Source: an uncultured Collinsella sp.
Lineage (GTDB): Bacteria > Actinomycetota > Coriobacteriia > Coriobacteriales > Coriobacteriaceae
Reading direction: 5' to 3'
Length of the DNA stretch: 32,562 nt
Assembly: GCA_902475475.1 (NCBI GenBank)
Contig: CABRZY010000002.1
Location: 1-32,562, forward strand
Part shown: positions 8,330 to 15,559 of the stretch, piece after piece
How positions within the stretch are numbered: the first letter of the stretch is position 1
Layout of the letters: the number at the start of each line of letters is the position of its first letter
Program-made: the position numbers and the translations under genes
Notes under the pieces: model-generated
Databases searched by the model: none
What the model saw: the letters and a program-made list of their open reading frames with translations, nothing else
Told to the model about the DNA's origin: nothing

Positions 8330-9097
8330 CTACTCGCCTGCCTTGACGACCATAGAGGCGAAGTCGGCAGCCTTGAGCGAAGCGCCGCCCACGAGGGCGC
8401 CGTCGACGTCGGGCTTGGCGACGAGCTCGGCGATGTTGCCGGGCTTGGCAGAGCCACCATAGAGAACGCGGATGCCGTCGGCGAGCTCCTCACCGAACAT
8501 CTCCTTGAGGGTCTCACGGATAGCGCCGCAGACCTCCTGAGCGTCCTCGGCGGTAGCGGTCTTGCCGGTGCCGATGGCCCAGATGGGCTCGTAGGCGACG
8601 ACGACCTGCTTGGGGCAAGTGATCTCGAGACCCTCGAGACCAGCCTTGACCTGGTTCACGACGTGCTCGACATAGGTGCCGGCCTCGCGGACCTCAAGGG
8701 ACTCGCCGCAGCAGAAGACAGGAACAAGACCGGCGGCAACGAGGGCCTTGGCCTTCTTGTTCTGATCCTCGTCGGTCTCGTGGAAGTAATCACGACGCTC
8801 GGAGTGACCGATGATGCAGTAGGTGCAGCCAGCGGACTTGAGCATGTCGCAAGAAGACTCACCGGTGAAGGCACCCTTGGCCTCCCAGTACACGTTCTGT
8901 GCACCGAGGGCGATGGGGGCAGCCTGAATACGGTCATGAACCGTGGTGATGTCGATGGTCGGAGGGCAGACGAGCACCTCGACGCCAGCCGGAACCTCGG
9001 GCAGAGCCTGAGCCAGCTCGTCGGCGAGCTTGGCGGCCTCGGCGACGTCGTTGTTCATCTTCCAGTTACCAGCGATAAGAAGGGTGCGATTAGGCAT
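8330..9097 (-). CDS. tpiA: Triosephosphate isomerase
   Basis: 255-residue TIM-barrel enzyme interconverting dihydroxyacetone phosphate and glyceraldehyde 3-phosphate. Catalytic residues are all present: N11 and K13 (GNWKMN), H98 (IGHSERR) and E170 (AYEPIWAIGTGK), with the flexible loop 6 at 174-179 and the phosphate-binding YGGS near the C-terminus. A longer ORF reaches 9160, but the conserved MPNRTLLIAGNWK start and GGAGG eight bases upstream set the start at 9097. Its first eight bases overlap the end of pgk, implying translational coupling. Confidence 0.96.
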   Translation of the reverse strand: MPNRTLLIAGNWKMNNDVAEAAKLADELAQALPEVPAGVEVLVCPPTIDITTVHDRIQAAPIALGAQNVYWEAKGAFTGESSCDMLKSAGCTYCIIGHSERRDYFHETDEDQNKKAKALVAAGLVPVFCCGESLEVREAGTYVEHVVNQVKAGLEGLEITCPKQVVVAYEPIWAIGTGKTATAEDAQEVCGAIRETLKEMFGEELADGIRVLYGGSAKPGNIAELVAKPDVDGALVGGASLKAADFASMVVKAGE

Positions 9098-10280
9098 CGA
9101 GAAGCGCCTCCACTCCGGGCAGGGCCTTACCCTCGACGAGCTCCATGGAAGCGCCACCACCGGTAGAGATCCAGCTCATCTTGTCGGCCAGGTTGAACTT
9201 GTTGACGGCTGCGACAGAGTCGCCACCACCGATGATCGAGGTGCAATCAGCCTCGGCGACAGCCTCGGCGATAGCCTGGGTGCCGTGAGCGAAGTTATCG
9301 AACTCGAAGACGCCCATGGGGCCATTCCAGAACACAGTCTTGGCACCCTTGACAGCCTCGGCGTAGAGCTCCTCGGTCTTGGGGCCGATGTCCATACCCT
9401 CACGGTCGTCGGGGATAGCGTCGGAAGCGACAACCTCGGGGACAGCGTCCTCGCCAAAGTGATCAGCAACGCGGTTGTCGATGGGGAGCAGGATCTTGAC
9501 GCCCTTCTCCTCGGCCTTCTTGAGCATCTCACCGGCGCGCTCGACCCAGTCCTCTTCCTTGAGGGACTGACCGACGGACAGGCCCTGAGCCAGGAAGAAG
9601 GTGTAGGCCATGCCGCCACCGATGATCAGGGTATCAGCGGAGTCGATGAGGTGATCGAGAACGCCGATCTTGGAGGAAACCTTGGAACCGCCGACGATGG
9701 CGACGAAGGGGCGCTCGGGCTCGGCGAAGATGCCGGTCAGCGTGTCGACCTCCTTCTCGAGCAGGAAGCCGGCGACGGCAGGCAGGTAAGCGGCGGGGCC
9801 CACGACGGAACCCTGGGCGCGGTGTGCGGTGCCGAAGGCATCGAGAACGAAGACGTCACCATAGGAAGCGAGCTTCTTGGCGATCTCGGGATCGTTCTTC
9901 TTCTCACGCTTGTCGAAACGGACGTTCTCGAGAACGAGGACCTTGCCCGGCTCGACGGCGGCGACAGCCTCAGCAGCCTTCTCGCCGTAGGTGTCGGCGA
10001 CAAAGGCAACGTCGAGACCAGAGAGCTCAGCGAGCTTCTTAGCGACAGGCTCAAGGGAGAGCTCAGGCTGGAAGCCGGTACCCTCGGGACGGCCGAGGTG
10101 GCTCATGAGGATGACGCGAGCGTTGTGCTCAACGAGGTAGTTGATGGTGGGCAGGGCAGCCTTGATACGGGTGGTGTCGCCAACGACGCCATCCTTGATA
10201 GGCACGTTGAAGTCAACGCGGACGAGAACGCGCTTGCCGTCGACATCGATGTCGCGGACGGTCTTCTTGGTAAAGGCCAT
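9090..10280 (-). CDS. pgk: Phosphoglycerate kinase
   Basis: 396-residue two-domain kinase making ATP from 1,3-bisphosphoglycerate. N-domain substrate motifs are RVDFNVP (21-27) and SHLGRP (60-65). C-domain nucleotide motifs GGSKVSSKI, GPMGVFE, GGGDSVAAV and STGGGASMELVEG follow in the expected order. A 12-codon upstream extension of the ORF is rejected because MAFTKKTVRDID is the conserved start; GAAAGG lies eleven bases before it, at a slightly long spacing. Upstream is the gap terminator and a short inverted repeat, so pgk is expressed by read-through or by a very short promoter region. Confidence 0.96.
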   Translation of the reverse strand: MAFTKKTVRDIDVDGKRVLVRVDFNVPIKDGVVGDTTRIKAALPTINYLVEHNARVILMSHLGRPEGTGFQPELSLEPVAKKLAELSGLDVAFVADTYGEKAAEAVAAVEPGKVLVLENVRFDKREKKNDPEIAKKLASYGDVFVLDAFGTAHRAQGSVVGPAAYLPAVAGFLLEKEVDTLTGIFAEPERPFVAIVGGSKVSSKIGVLDHLIDSADTLIIGGGMAYTFFLAQGLSVGQSLKEEDWVERAGEMLKKAEEKGVKILLPIDNRVADHFGEDAVPEVVASDAIPDDREGMDIGPKTEELYAEAVKGAKTVFWNGPMGVFEFDNFAHGTQAIAEAVAEADCTSIIGGGDSVAAVNKFNLADKMSWISTGGGASMELVEGKALPGVEALLDA

Positions 10281-10303
10281 GTTTGCTTCTACCTTTCGTA
10301 CGT

Positions 10304-10326
10304 GTCTGCCTCCCATTACGGCAGAC
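10304..10326 (-). promoter_or_regulatory. Inverted repeat in the pgk leader
   Basis: Perfect seven-pair repeat GTCTGCC with GGCAGAC (10304-10310 and 10320-10326), nine-base spacer, 24 nt before the pgk ATG and just past the gap terminator. It could be a repressor operator or a 5' stem-loop on pgk mRNA. A TTTTTA/17/TAATGG promoter-like pair overlaps it on the minus strand. Confidence 0.4.
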
Positions 10327-10334
10327 GATTTCCT

Positions 10335-10381
10335 ATAAAAAGGGCGCGACCCTAGGGTGTAAGCCCTATGAGGCCGCGCCC
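10335..10381 (-). terminator. Intrinsic terminator of gap
   Basis: Long stem with outer pairs GGGCGCG/CGCGCCC (10342-10348 with 10375-10381) and an inner ATAGGG/CCCTA helix, followed on the minus strand by TTTTTATA. It begins 40 nt after the gap stop. It separates gap from pgk in transcription. Confidence 0.88.
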
Positions 10382-10420
10382 TTCTTTAGACGCTCAACGA
10401 GCTATTCGCTAAAAGCTAAA

Positions 10421-11446
10421 TTAAGCAACGAACTTCTCGAAGTACTTGATGGTGCGGACCATCTGAGAGGTGTAGGAGTTCTCGTTGTCGTACCAAGAGG
10501 TGACCTGAACGAGGGTCTGGCCGTTGCCGAGATCAGAGCACATGGTCTGAGTGGCGTCGAAGATGGAGCCGTGGGTCTCGCCGACGATGTCGCGGGAGAC
10601 GATCTGGTCCTCGTTGTAAGCGAAGGTATCGGGGATGGTCTCGGCGTAGGCCTTCATGGCAGCGTTGACCTCGTCGACGGTGACCTTCTTGTCAACGACG
10701 GCGTAGAGGTTGGTCAGCGAGCCGGTCGGCGTCGGGACGCGCTGGGCGGCACCGATGAGCTTGCCGTTGAGCTCGGGGAGAACCAGGCCGATGGCCTTGG
10801 CAGCGCCCGTGGTGTTCGGGACGATGTTCTCGGAGCAGGCGCGGGAGCGACGGAAGTTGCCCTTGCGCTGCGGGCCGTCGAGCGGCATCTGGTCGCCGGT
10901 GAAGGCGTGGATGGTGGTCATGATGCCGGAGACGATGGGAGCGAAGTCGTTCAGACCCTTGGCCATCGGGGCGAGGCAGTTGGTGGTGCAGGAAGCAGCG
11001 GAGATGATGTTGTCCTCAGCGGTCAGCGTCTCATGGTTGACGTTGTACACGATGGTGGGCAGATCGCTGCCGGCCGGAGCGGAGATGACGACCTTCTTGG
11101 CGCCAGCGTTGATGTGGGCCTGAGCCTTAGCCTTGCTGGTGTAGAAGCCGGTGCACTCGAGAACGACGTCGACGTCGAGGTCGCCCCAAGGCAGGTTGTT
11201 GGCGTCGGCCTCCTTGTAGATCTTGATCTCCTTGCCGTCAACGGTGATGGAATCCTCGCCAGCAACGACCTCGTGATCGCGAGCGTAGTTGCCCTGCGTG
11301 GAGTCGTACTTCAGCAGGTAAGCGAGCATATCGGGAGAGGTGAGGTCGTTGATAGCGACGATCTCGGAGCCCTCATGACCGAACATCTGACGGAAAGCCA
11401 GACGACCGATGCGACCGAAGCCGTTAATAGCAACCTTTACTGCCAT
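10421..11446 (-). CDS. gap: Glyceraldehyde-3-phosphate dehydrogenase, NAD type
   Basis: 341-residue glycolytic dehydrogenase. The Rossmann motif INGFGRIGR (7-15) is followed by an aspartate at residue 34 (AINDL), which favours NAD over NADP. The catalytic pair is C153 in SAASCTTNC and H180 in TTIHAFTGDQ. The S-loop region reads DGPQRKGNFRRSRA. A 34-codon N-terminal extension of the ORF is rejected: MAVKVAINGFG is the conserved start and AAAGGAGA lies six bases before it. The gene has its own promoter candidate and terminator, so it can be expressed apart from pgk-tpiA-gpmI. Confidence 0.96.
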   Translation of the reverse strand: MAVKVAINGFGRIGRLAFRQMFGHEGSEIVAINDLTSPDMLAYLLKYDSTQGNYARDHEVVAGEDSITVDGKEIKIYKEADANNLPWGDLDVDVVLECTGFYTSKAKAQAHINAGAKKVVISAPAGSDLPTIVYNVNHETLTAEDNIISAASCTTNCLAPMAKGLNDFAPIVSGIMTTIHAFTGDQMPLDGPQRKGNFRRSRACSENIVPNTTGAAKAIGLVLPELNGKLIGAAQRVPTPTGSLTNLYAVVDKKVTVDEVNAAMKAYAETIPDTFAYNEDQIVSRDIVGETHGSIFDATQTMCSDLGNGQTLVQVTSWYDNENSYTSQMVRTIKYFEKFVA

Positions 11447-11518
11447 TGTGTCTCCTTTCGTAAGGCCCCCGCAAGCTACAGCGCCTGCCGTTGAGGCCCA
11501 CAAACTAACCACTCGCCT

Positions 11519-11548
11519 AATATACCTTTTTTTTGGCTTGAATTTCAC
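11519..11548 (-). promoter_or_regulatory. Candidate promoter of gap
   Basis: GTGAAA (11543-11548), 18-base spacer containing an eight-base A-tract, and TATATT (11519-11524) on the minus strand, giving a leader of about 65 nt. The -10 matches five of six consensus bases. Confidence 0.5.
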
Positions 11549-11578
11549 GAGAATGCTCGAAATTGAAAATCAAATTTG

Positions 11579-11596
11579 CGTTAAAACGCTTTAACG
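11579..11596. promoter_or_regulatory. CGTTAAA palindrome upstream of gap
   Basis: CGTTAAA-ACGC-TTTAACG, perfect over seven pairs, 31 bases upstream of the gap -35. Partial copies (GTTTAAC) occur at about 11608-11615 and 11633-11639, so several half-sites precede gap. It may be an operator, or a weak AT-rich terminator for whiA, although no clean T-run follows on the minus strand. Confidence 0.4.
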
Positions 11597-11639
11597 TATA
11601 AAACAGCAGTTAAACCACCATAAAAGCTATTGCGTTAAA

Positions 11640-12569
11640 CTACCCGCTTGCTTCAATGAGCTTTTCAAGGCGCAAAACACGGTGATACAAGGCCGACTTC
11701 GACAAAGGAGGGTCGGCCATTTCCCCCAAATCTCGCAGTGAGAGATCGGGGTAACGCTCGCGTAAGTCACAAAAAACTGCCAGAGCGTCCGGCAGCGTTT
11801 CGCGCAAACCGCGCCGATCAAGCTCATCGATGAGCGCAAGCTGATGTTGGGCGGCACCGGCACTTCTGGTCTGGTTGGCAAGCTCTGCGTTCACGCGACG
11901 ATTCACGTCGTTCTTCACCAGCTTAACCGCGCGGGCCTCTTCAATCTCGGCAACGCTGCGCTTGGCGCCAATCAGCTGTAACAGACGTTTAATCTCCTCG
12001 GCACTCTTGATGTACACGGCATACGAGCCGCGACGCGCATTGACGCGGGCGTGAACTCCAATCTGCTCCAGAAGGTCGCAAAGTCCCTTTGCATACTCCT
12101 CGCCCTGAACCGCGATCTCCAAATGAAAATCGCCACGCGGGTCGGCAACAAAGCCTCCGGCAATCAGCGCACCGCGAATATAGGCGAGCCTGCAGCAAGG
12201 ACGGGCGACGATGTGGCGCGGCACACCCGCGACGAGCCCTCCCCTACGGTCGAGAATGCCCAGCAGCACCAGAGCCTTATCCAAATCGGGCTGATCGGGC
12301 AAGGTGATGAGATAGTTTCGTACCTTGTGCAGGACCGACTTACGAACCGTGAATTCGGTCTTGAGCTTAAGGATACGATGCGTCAGCGCAATCATCGTGC
12401 GCGCCACAGCACCCGTCTCGGTCGCGACCGTCAAGCGGTACCGTCCCGAGCCCGCCAGCGAAAGCGTGCCGCTCACACGCGTTAGCGCAGCAAGCGTCGA
12501 CAAATCGCAGTATTCGCATTCTGGTTCGCAGCGCGCAAGCTCGTCACGCACCTCAGCGGTAAACGACAT
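11640..12569 (-). CDS. whiA: DNA-binding regulator WhiA
   Basis: 309-residue protein of the WhiA family, found across Gram-positive bacteria and known as a sporulation and division regulator in Streptomyces. The N-terminal two thirds has the degenerate homing-endonuclease (LAGLIDADG-like) fold pattern, including the segment RLAYIRGALIAGGFVADP, and the C-terminal helix-turn-helix is seen at about 277-306 (SLRDLGEMADPPLSKSALYH). Length is normal. It starts six bases after the rapZ stop with AGG eight bases upstream, so it is co-transcribed with rapZ. The gene yvcK, which normally lies between rapZ and whiA, is absent here. Confidence 0.94.
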   Translation of the reverse strand: MSFTAEVRDELARCEPECEYCDLSTLAALTRVSGTLSLAGSGRYRLTVATETGAVARTMIALTHRILKLKTEFTVRKSVLHKVRNYLITLPDQPDLDKALVLLGILDRRGGLVAGVPRHIVARPCCRLAYIRGALIAGGFVADPRGDFHLEIAVQGEEYAKGLCDLLEQIGVHARVNARRGSYAVYIKSAEEIKRLLQLIGAKRSVAEIEEARAVKLVKNDVNRRVNAELANQTRSAGAAQHQLALIDELDRRGLRETLPDALAVFCDLRERYPDLSLRDLGEMADPPLSKSALYHRVLRLEKLIEASG

Positions 12570-12575
12570 GTAAAC

Positions 12576-13496
12576 CTATGCCTTCGTGTTGGCACGCGAC
12601 AGGTCACGGTGGGAGATGCTCACATGATACTGAGCACCCTCCAGGTAGCGGGCCGTGGCCTCGGCAATGGCGACGCTACGGTGCTGTCCGCCTGTGCAGC
12701 CGATAGCAATGGAAAGCTGCGGCTTGCCCTCTGCGATATAACCCGGCATGACCGTATCGAGCAGCTGGGTCCAGGCCTTCCAGAACTCCTGGGTCTTGGG
12801 GTGGTCCAAGACAAAATCGGAGACCTTCTTATCGAGACCGGTCATGGTGCGCATCTCGGGATCGTAGAAAGGATTGGGCAAGAAGCGAACATCGATCATG
12901 ATATCCGCCTCGATGGGCATGCCATGCTTAAAGCCAAACGAGAACACGTGGACATCCATAAGCTGCTGGTCGGACAGCTCGGAAAAAGCCATGCGCAGCT
13001 TGTTGCGCAAGGCAGAAGTGCGCAAGCGGCTCGTGTCGATAATCATATCGGCTCGATCGCGAACGCCCTGCAGCTGCAGACGTTCACGCTGAATAGCGTC
13101 GGCCGTGGTCTCCCCCGGCTTTGCAATGGGATGGCGACGACGGTTTTCGCTATACCGGCGAATCAGCACCTCGTCAGACGCCTCGAGAAACACAATGTCG
13201 CAGCTCATCTCGCGCTCTTCCAGTGCGGCAACAGCATCGAGCAGTTCATCGAACAAGCCCTGGCTACGCAGGTCGCAGGTAACGGCAAGGTGCCTGCCCA
13301 CGCCCGTATTGATGCCAACGAGCTCAGCAAGCTGGGCAATCAGGCGTGGGGGCAGGTTGTCGATACAAAAATAGCCCATGTCCTCAAACACATGCATGGC
13401 TTGCGTTCGGCCCGAGCCGGACATTCCGGTGATGATAACGATATCGGGGATACGCTCCGAGCGCTCCGCCGCATCCATGGCATCTCCCTTTTGCAT
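12576..13496 (-). CDS. rapZ: RNase adapter / nucleotide-binding protein RapZ (YvcJ family)
   Basis: 306-residue P-loop protein. In E. coli RapZ directs small-RNA decay and senses glucosamine-6-phosphate through its C-terminal domain. In Gram-positives the role is less clear. The P-loop is GMSGSGRT (24-31), with Arg where most have Lys, as in other actinobacterial members. DNLPP follows at 46-50 and the conserved GCTGGQHRS lies at 266-274. Start at 13496 has TAGGAGG six bases upstream; a second ATG at 13478 also has GGGAG before it, so an 18-base shorter form is possible. It lies directly downstream of nanE, separated by a hairpin. Confidence 0.93.
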   Translation of the reverse strand: MQKGDAMDAAERSERIPDIVIITGMSGSGRTQAMHVFEDMGYFCIDNLPPRLIAQLAELVGINTGVGRHLAVTCDLRSQGLFDELLDAVAALEEREMSCDIVFLEASDEVLIRRYSENRRRHPIAKPGETTADAIQRERLQLQGVRDRADMIIDTSRLRTSALRNKLRMAFSELSDQQLMDVHVFSFGFKHGMPIEADIMIDVRFLPNPFYDPEMRTMTGLDKKVSDFVLDHPKTQEFWKAWTQLLDTVMPGYIAEGKPQLSIAIGCTGGQHRSVAIAEATARYLEGAQYHVSISHRDLSRANTKA

Positions 13497-13506
13497 GTGT
13501 GCCTCC

Positions 13507-13543
13507 TAAAATAAGCGCGGGACCCGGCCAGCGGATCCCGCGC
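13507..13543 (-). terminator. Hairpin with U-tract between nanE and rapZ
   Basis: Eight perfect pairs GCGCGGGA/TCCCGCGC (13515-13522 with 13536-13543), then TTATTTTA on the minus strand. The T-run runs directly into the rapZ AGGAGG site, so rapZ must be read from transcripts that pass this hairpin or from a promoter whose leader contains it. Confidence 0.75.
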
Positions 13544-13561
13544 GATCAATTGCCTTTATTG

Positions 13562-13567
13562 AGTATA
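13562..13567 (-). promoter_or_regulatory. Possible -10 element upstream of rapZ hairpin
   Basis: TATACT on the minus strand, about 65 nt before the rapZ start and upstream of the hairpin. No good -35 is placed 16-18 bases away. If real, the terminator-like hairpin would lie in the rapZ leader as an attenuator. Confidence 0.3.
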
Positions 13568-13594
13568 CCGCCCCAAGCGGATACAAGGCCCGTC

Positions 13595-14281
13595 TTACGC
13601 CTCAAGCGCAGCCTTAAACCAACTTGTAATACTCGTGGGGTGCGTGATAGCGGTGCCGACGACAACGGCCCACGCGCCGGCGTCGATTGCAGCGCGAGGC
13701 CGTGCGGGCGTATGCACGCGACCCTCGCAAATGATGGGAAGGCCGGGAAATTCCTCGGTCGCCTGACGCAGGAGCGGCAGGTCGGGGCCATCGGCCATGG
13801 TGCAGTCGATGGCGGCGACACCGTGAGAGAGTGTGGTGGATACCAGGTCGAAGCCCATATCAACCGCACGGCGAATGTCCTCGATGGTGGCACAATCCGC
13901 CATCAGGAGCACACCCTCCTCGTGCAGCGGGCGGAAGGTATCCTCGACCGACTTGCCATCGGGACGCGGACGATCGGTGGCGTCGATCGCCACGATATCG
14001 GCACCCGCAGCAACGCAGGCACGAGCGTGACGCAGCGTCGGCGTGATGTAAACGCCCTCGTGCCCGTCCTTCCACAGACCGATGACGGGAACCTCACAGC
14101 GACCCTTAATGGCGGCAATGTCGGCAAGGCCCTGGCAGCGAATGGCGGCGGCGCCGCCAAGCTCGCAAGCGCGAGACATTTGAGCCATGGTCTCGGGCGT
14201 ACGAAGCGGCTCGCCCATATACGCCTGAACGCTCACGACGAGCTTGCCCTTCAGGGACTGGATCAAAGGATCAACGGTCAT
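13595..14281 (-). CDS. nanE: N-acylglucosamine-6-phosphate 2-epimerase NanE
   Basis: 228-residue TIM-barrel epimerase converting ManNAc-6-P to GlcNAc-6-P, the third step of sialic acid breakdown. Motifs include IRCQG (47-51), catalytic Lys in IGLWKD (K71), DATDRPRP (100-107), the MADC-AT loop (127-132), STTLSHG (148-154) and the catalytic Glu in CEGRVHTP (E186). Many members read TTLSGYT, so SHG is a small variation. A 13-codon upstream extension starting with GTG is rejected in favour of MTVDPLIQSLKG, with GAAAGG eleven bases upstream. Last gene of the nan cluster. Confidence 0.93.
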   Translation of the reverse strand: MTVDPLIQSLKGKLVVSVQAYMGEPLRTPETMAQMSRACELGGAAAIRCQGLADIAAIKGRCEVPVIGLWKDGHEGVYITPTLRHARACVAAGADIVAIDATDRPRPDGKSVEDTFRPLHEEGVLLMADCATIEDIRRAVDMGFDLVSTTLSHGVAAIDCTMADGPDLPLLRQATEEFPGLPIICEGRVHTPARPRAAIDAGAWAVVVGTAITHPTSITSWFKAALEA

Positions 14282-14306
14282 GTTCGACTCAACCTTTCTC
14301 AAAACA

Positions 14307-14404
14307 GCCTTCTGAGACACCGCACCTTGACGTTCAAACCGTCGCTCGCGTACCGAAGTACGCTTCGCTCCTCTTTCACGTCAATCTGCGGCACCTCAGA
14401 AGGC
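14307..14404. repeat. Large imperfect inverted repeat between nan kinase and nanE
   Basis: Two 27-base arms (14307-14333 and 14378-14404) pair with 22 matches, including an uninterrupted outer ten-pair block GCCTTCTGAG. The 44-base loop holds a separate hairpin GCGTAC-CGAA-GTACGC (14348-14363). It fills most of the intergenic gap and would form a long structure in the operon mRNA. It is followed on the minus strand by TGTTTTG, a poor U-tract. It may be a dispersed palindromic element or a leaky terminator. Confidence 0.7.
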
Positions 14405-14421
14405 GCACTTGGTAGTTATGT

Positions 14422-15387
14422 TTACTTCAACGATGCAAGAAGGTGTTCGGCGGCACCGATGAGCGGCGCGTCGCCCTCCAGAGAGCCGATGAGAATCGGC
14501 GTGTCCTGAAGCGGGTCGAGCGCCTGGCTGGCATAGCCCTCGTGCACCGAGTCCTTCCACGTCTGTGAACGCCAATCGGGGCCTTGGTGAATCACGCCGC
14601 CCGAAAGCACGATGACCTCAGGGTCCAGGATGTTAGCGAGCGAGCCCAGGCTGGCGCCCAGCGCAAAGCCGGCGTCATGAATGACCTCGGTCGCCTTTGC
14701 GTCGCCTGCGCGGCACAGGTCGTTCACGTCACGGCCGACCGAAGGACGGCTGGGGTCGACGCGGCCAAAACGCTCATCGTACATGCGCCCGATTGATGTT
14801 CCGGAAGCAACCGACTCCAGATGGCCGGAACGCCCGCAGGCGCAGGGAATGCCGGCGGCAGCCGAGCACTCGATGTGGCCCATATGGCCGGCAGCACCAT
14901 GGAAGCCCTGCATCACGCGGCCGTTCTCGACATATGCGCCGCCGATGCCCGTACCGATGCCCAAACACAAGACGGAGAACTTGCCCTTGCCGACGCCCCA
15001 GTGGGCCTCGCCCAGAGCATGAGCCTGCACGTCGCCTACAACGGCAACGGGAAGGCCGAGGTCCTCGCGCAGACGCGGCCCCAACTGAACACCGGACCAG
15101 CCGGGCATAATCTCATTGGCATACGCGATGGCGCCCGTCTTGGGGTCGACGACACCGGCAGCGCCGATGCCAACTCCGAGGACCTCGACATCGGGATTTG
15201 CCTCAAGAGCTGCCTTGATAGACGCCTCGATGCGCTGGAAGACTGCTTCGCCACCCTCCTGGGCCTCGGTGGGAACCTCAGCCTCAAAAACGGGATGGGG
15301 CACACCGCCGTCAGCCGGATACTCCATGATGGCAGTCGCGATCTTAGTTCCGCCGATATCGACAGAGCAGACGTACTTGTTCTCCAT
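14422..15387 (-). CDS. nanK: ROK family kinase, probable N-acetylmannosamine kinase
   Basis: 321-residue ROK sugar kinase. The phosphate-binding motif DIGGTK is at 10-15, the catalytic Asp is D119 (GDVQAHALGE), and the ATP-site glycine motif LGIGTGIGG is at 142-150. The zinc region has H171 and CACG (182-185), but the third family cysteine (GCxE) is replaced by His (GHLE, H189). Substrate is inferred from context: it lies between the lyase and nanE, so ManNAc phosphorylation is expected; sequence alone would also allow glucokinase or a ROK regulator, though no DNA-binding domain is present. GAAGGAGA six bases upstream sets the start; a nine-codon extension is rejected. Confidence 0.85.
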   Translation of the reverse strand: MENKYVCSVDIGGTKIATAIMEYPADGGVPHPVFEAEVPTEAQEGGEAVFQRIEASIKAALEANPDVEVLGVGIGAAGVVDPKTGAIAYANEIMPGWSGVQLGPRLREDLGLPVAVVGDVQAHALGEAHWGVGKGKFSVLCLGIGTGIGGAYVENGRVMQGFHGAAGHMGHIECSAAAGIPCACGRSGHLESVASGTSIGRMYDERFGRVDPSRPSVGRDVNDLCRAGDAKATEVIHDAGFALGASLGSLANILDPEVIVLSGGVIHQGPDWRSQTWKDSVHEGYASQALDPLQDTPILIGSLEGDAPLIGAAEHLLASLK

Positions 15388-15487
15388 GTCGTTCTCCTTC
15401 GGAGACAAAAACAACTACAGGAAATGCGCCGTCAGGCTAGCCGTCACAGCGCGGTAAAGGTTTTCCAGGTGCCCGAGATCGCCGAGA

Positions 15488-15529
15488 AACCGTGCGGCCA
15501 TTGACCTAATGGGTCATGGCCGCACGGTT
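15488..15529. other. Strong hairpin between lyase and kinase genes
   Basis: Thirteen perfect pairs AACCGTGCGGCCA/TGGCCGCACGGTT (15488-15500 with 15517-15529), a one-base bulge, then TGACC/GGTCA and a five-base loop. On the minus strand it is followed by TCTCGG after the terminal TT, so it ends in only three consecutive U. It begins about 30 nt after the lyase stop. Likely a partial terminator or mRNA stabiliser that sets expression of the kinase and nanE below the lyase. Confidence 0.7.
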
Positions 15530-15559
15530 GAACGGCGAGGTCGGGTGCCTGGGAAAGCT

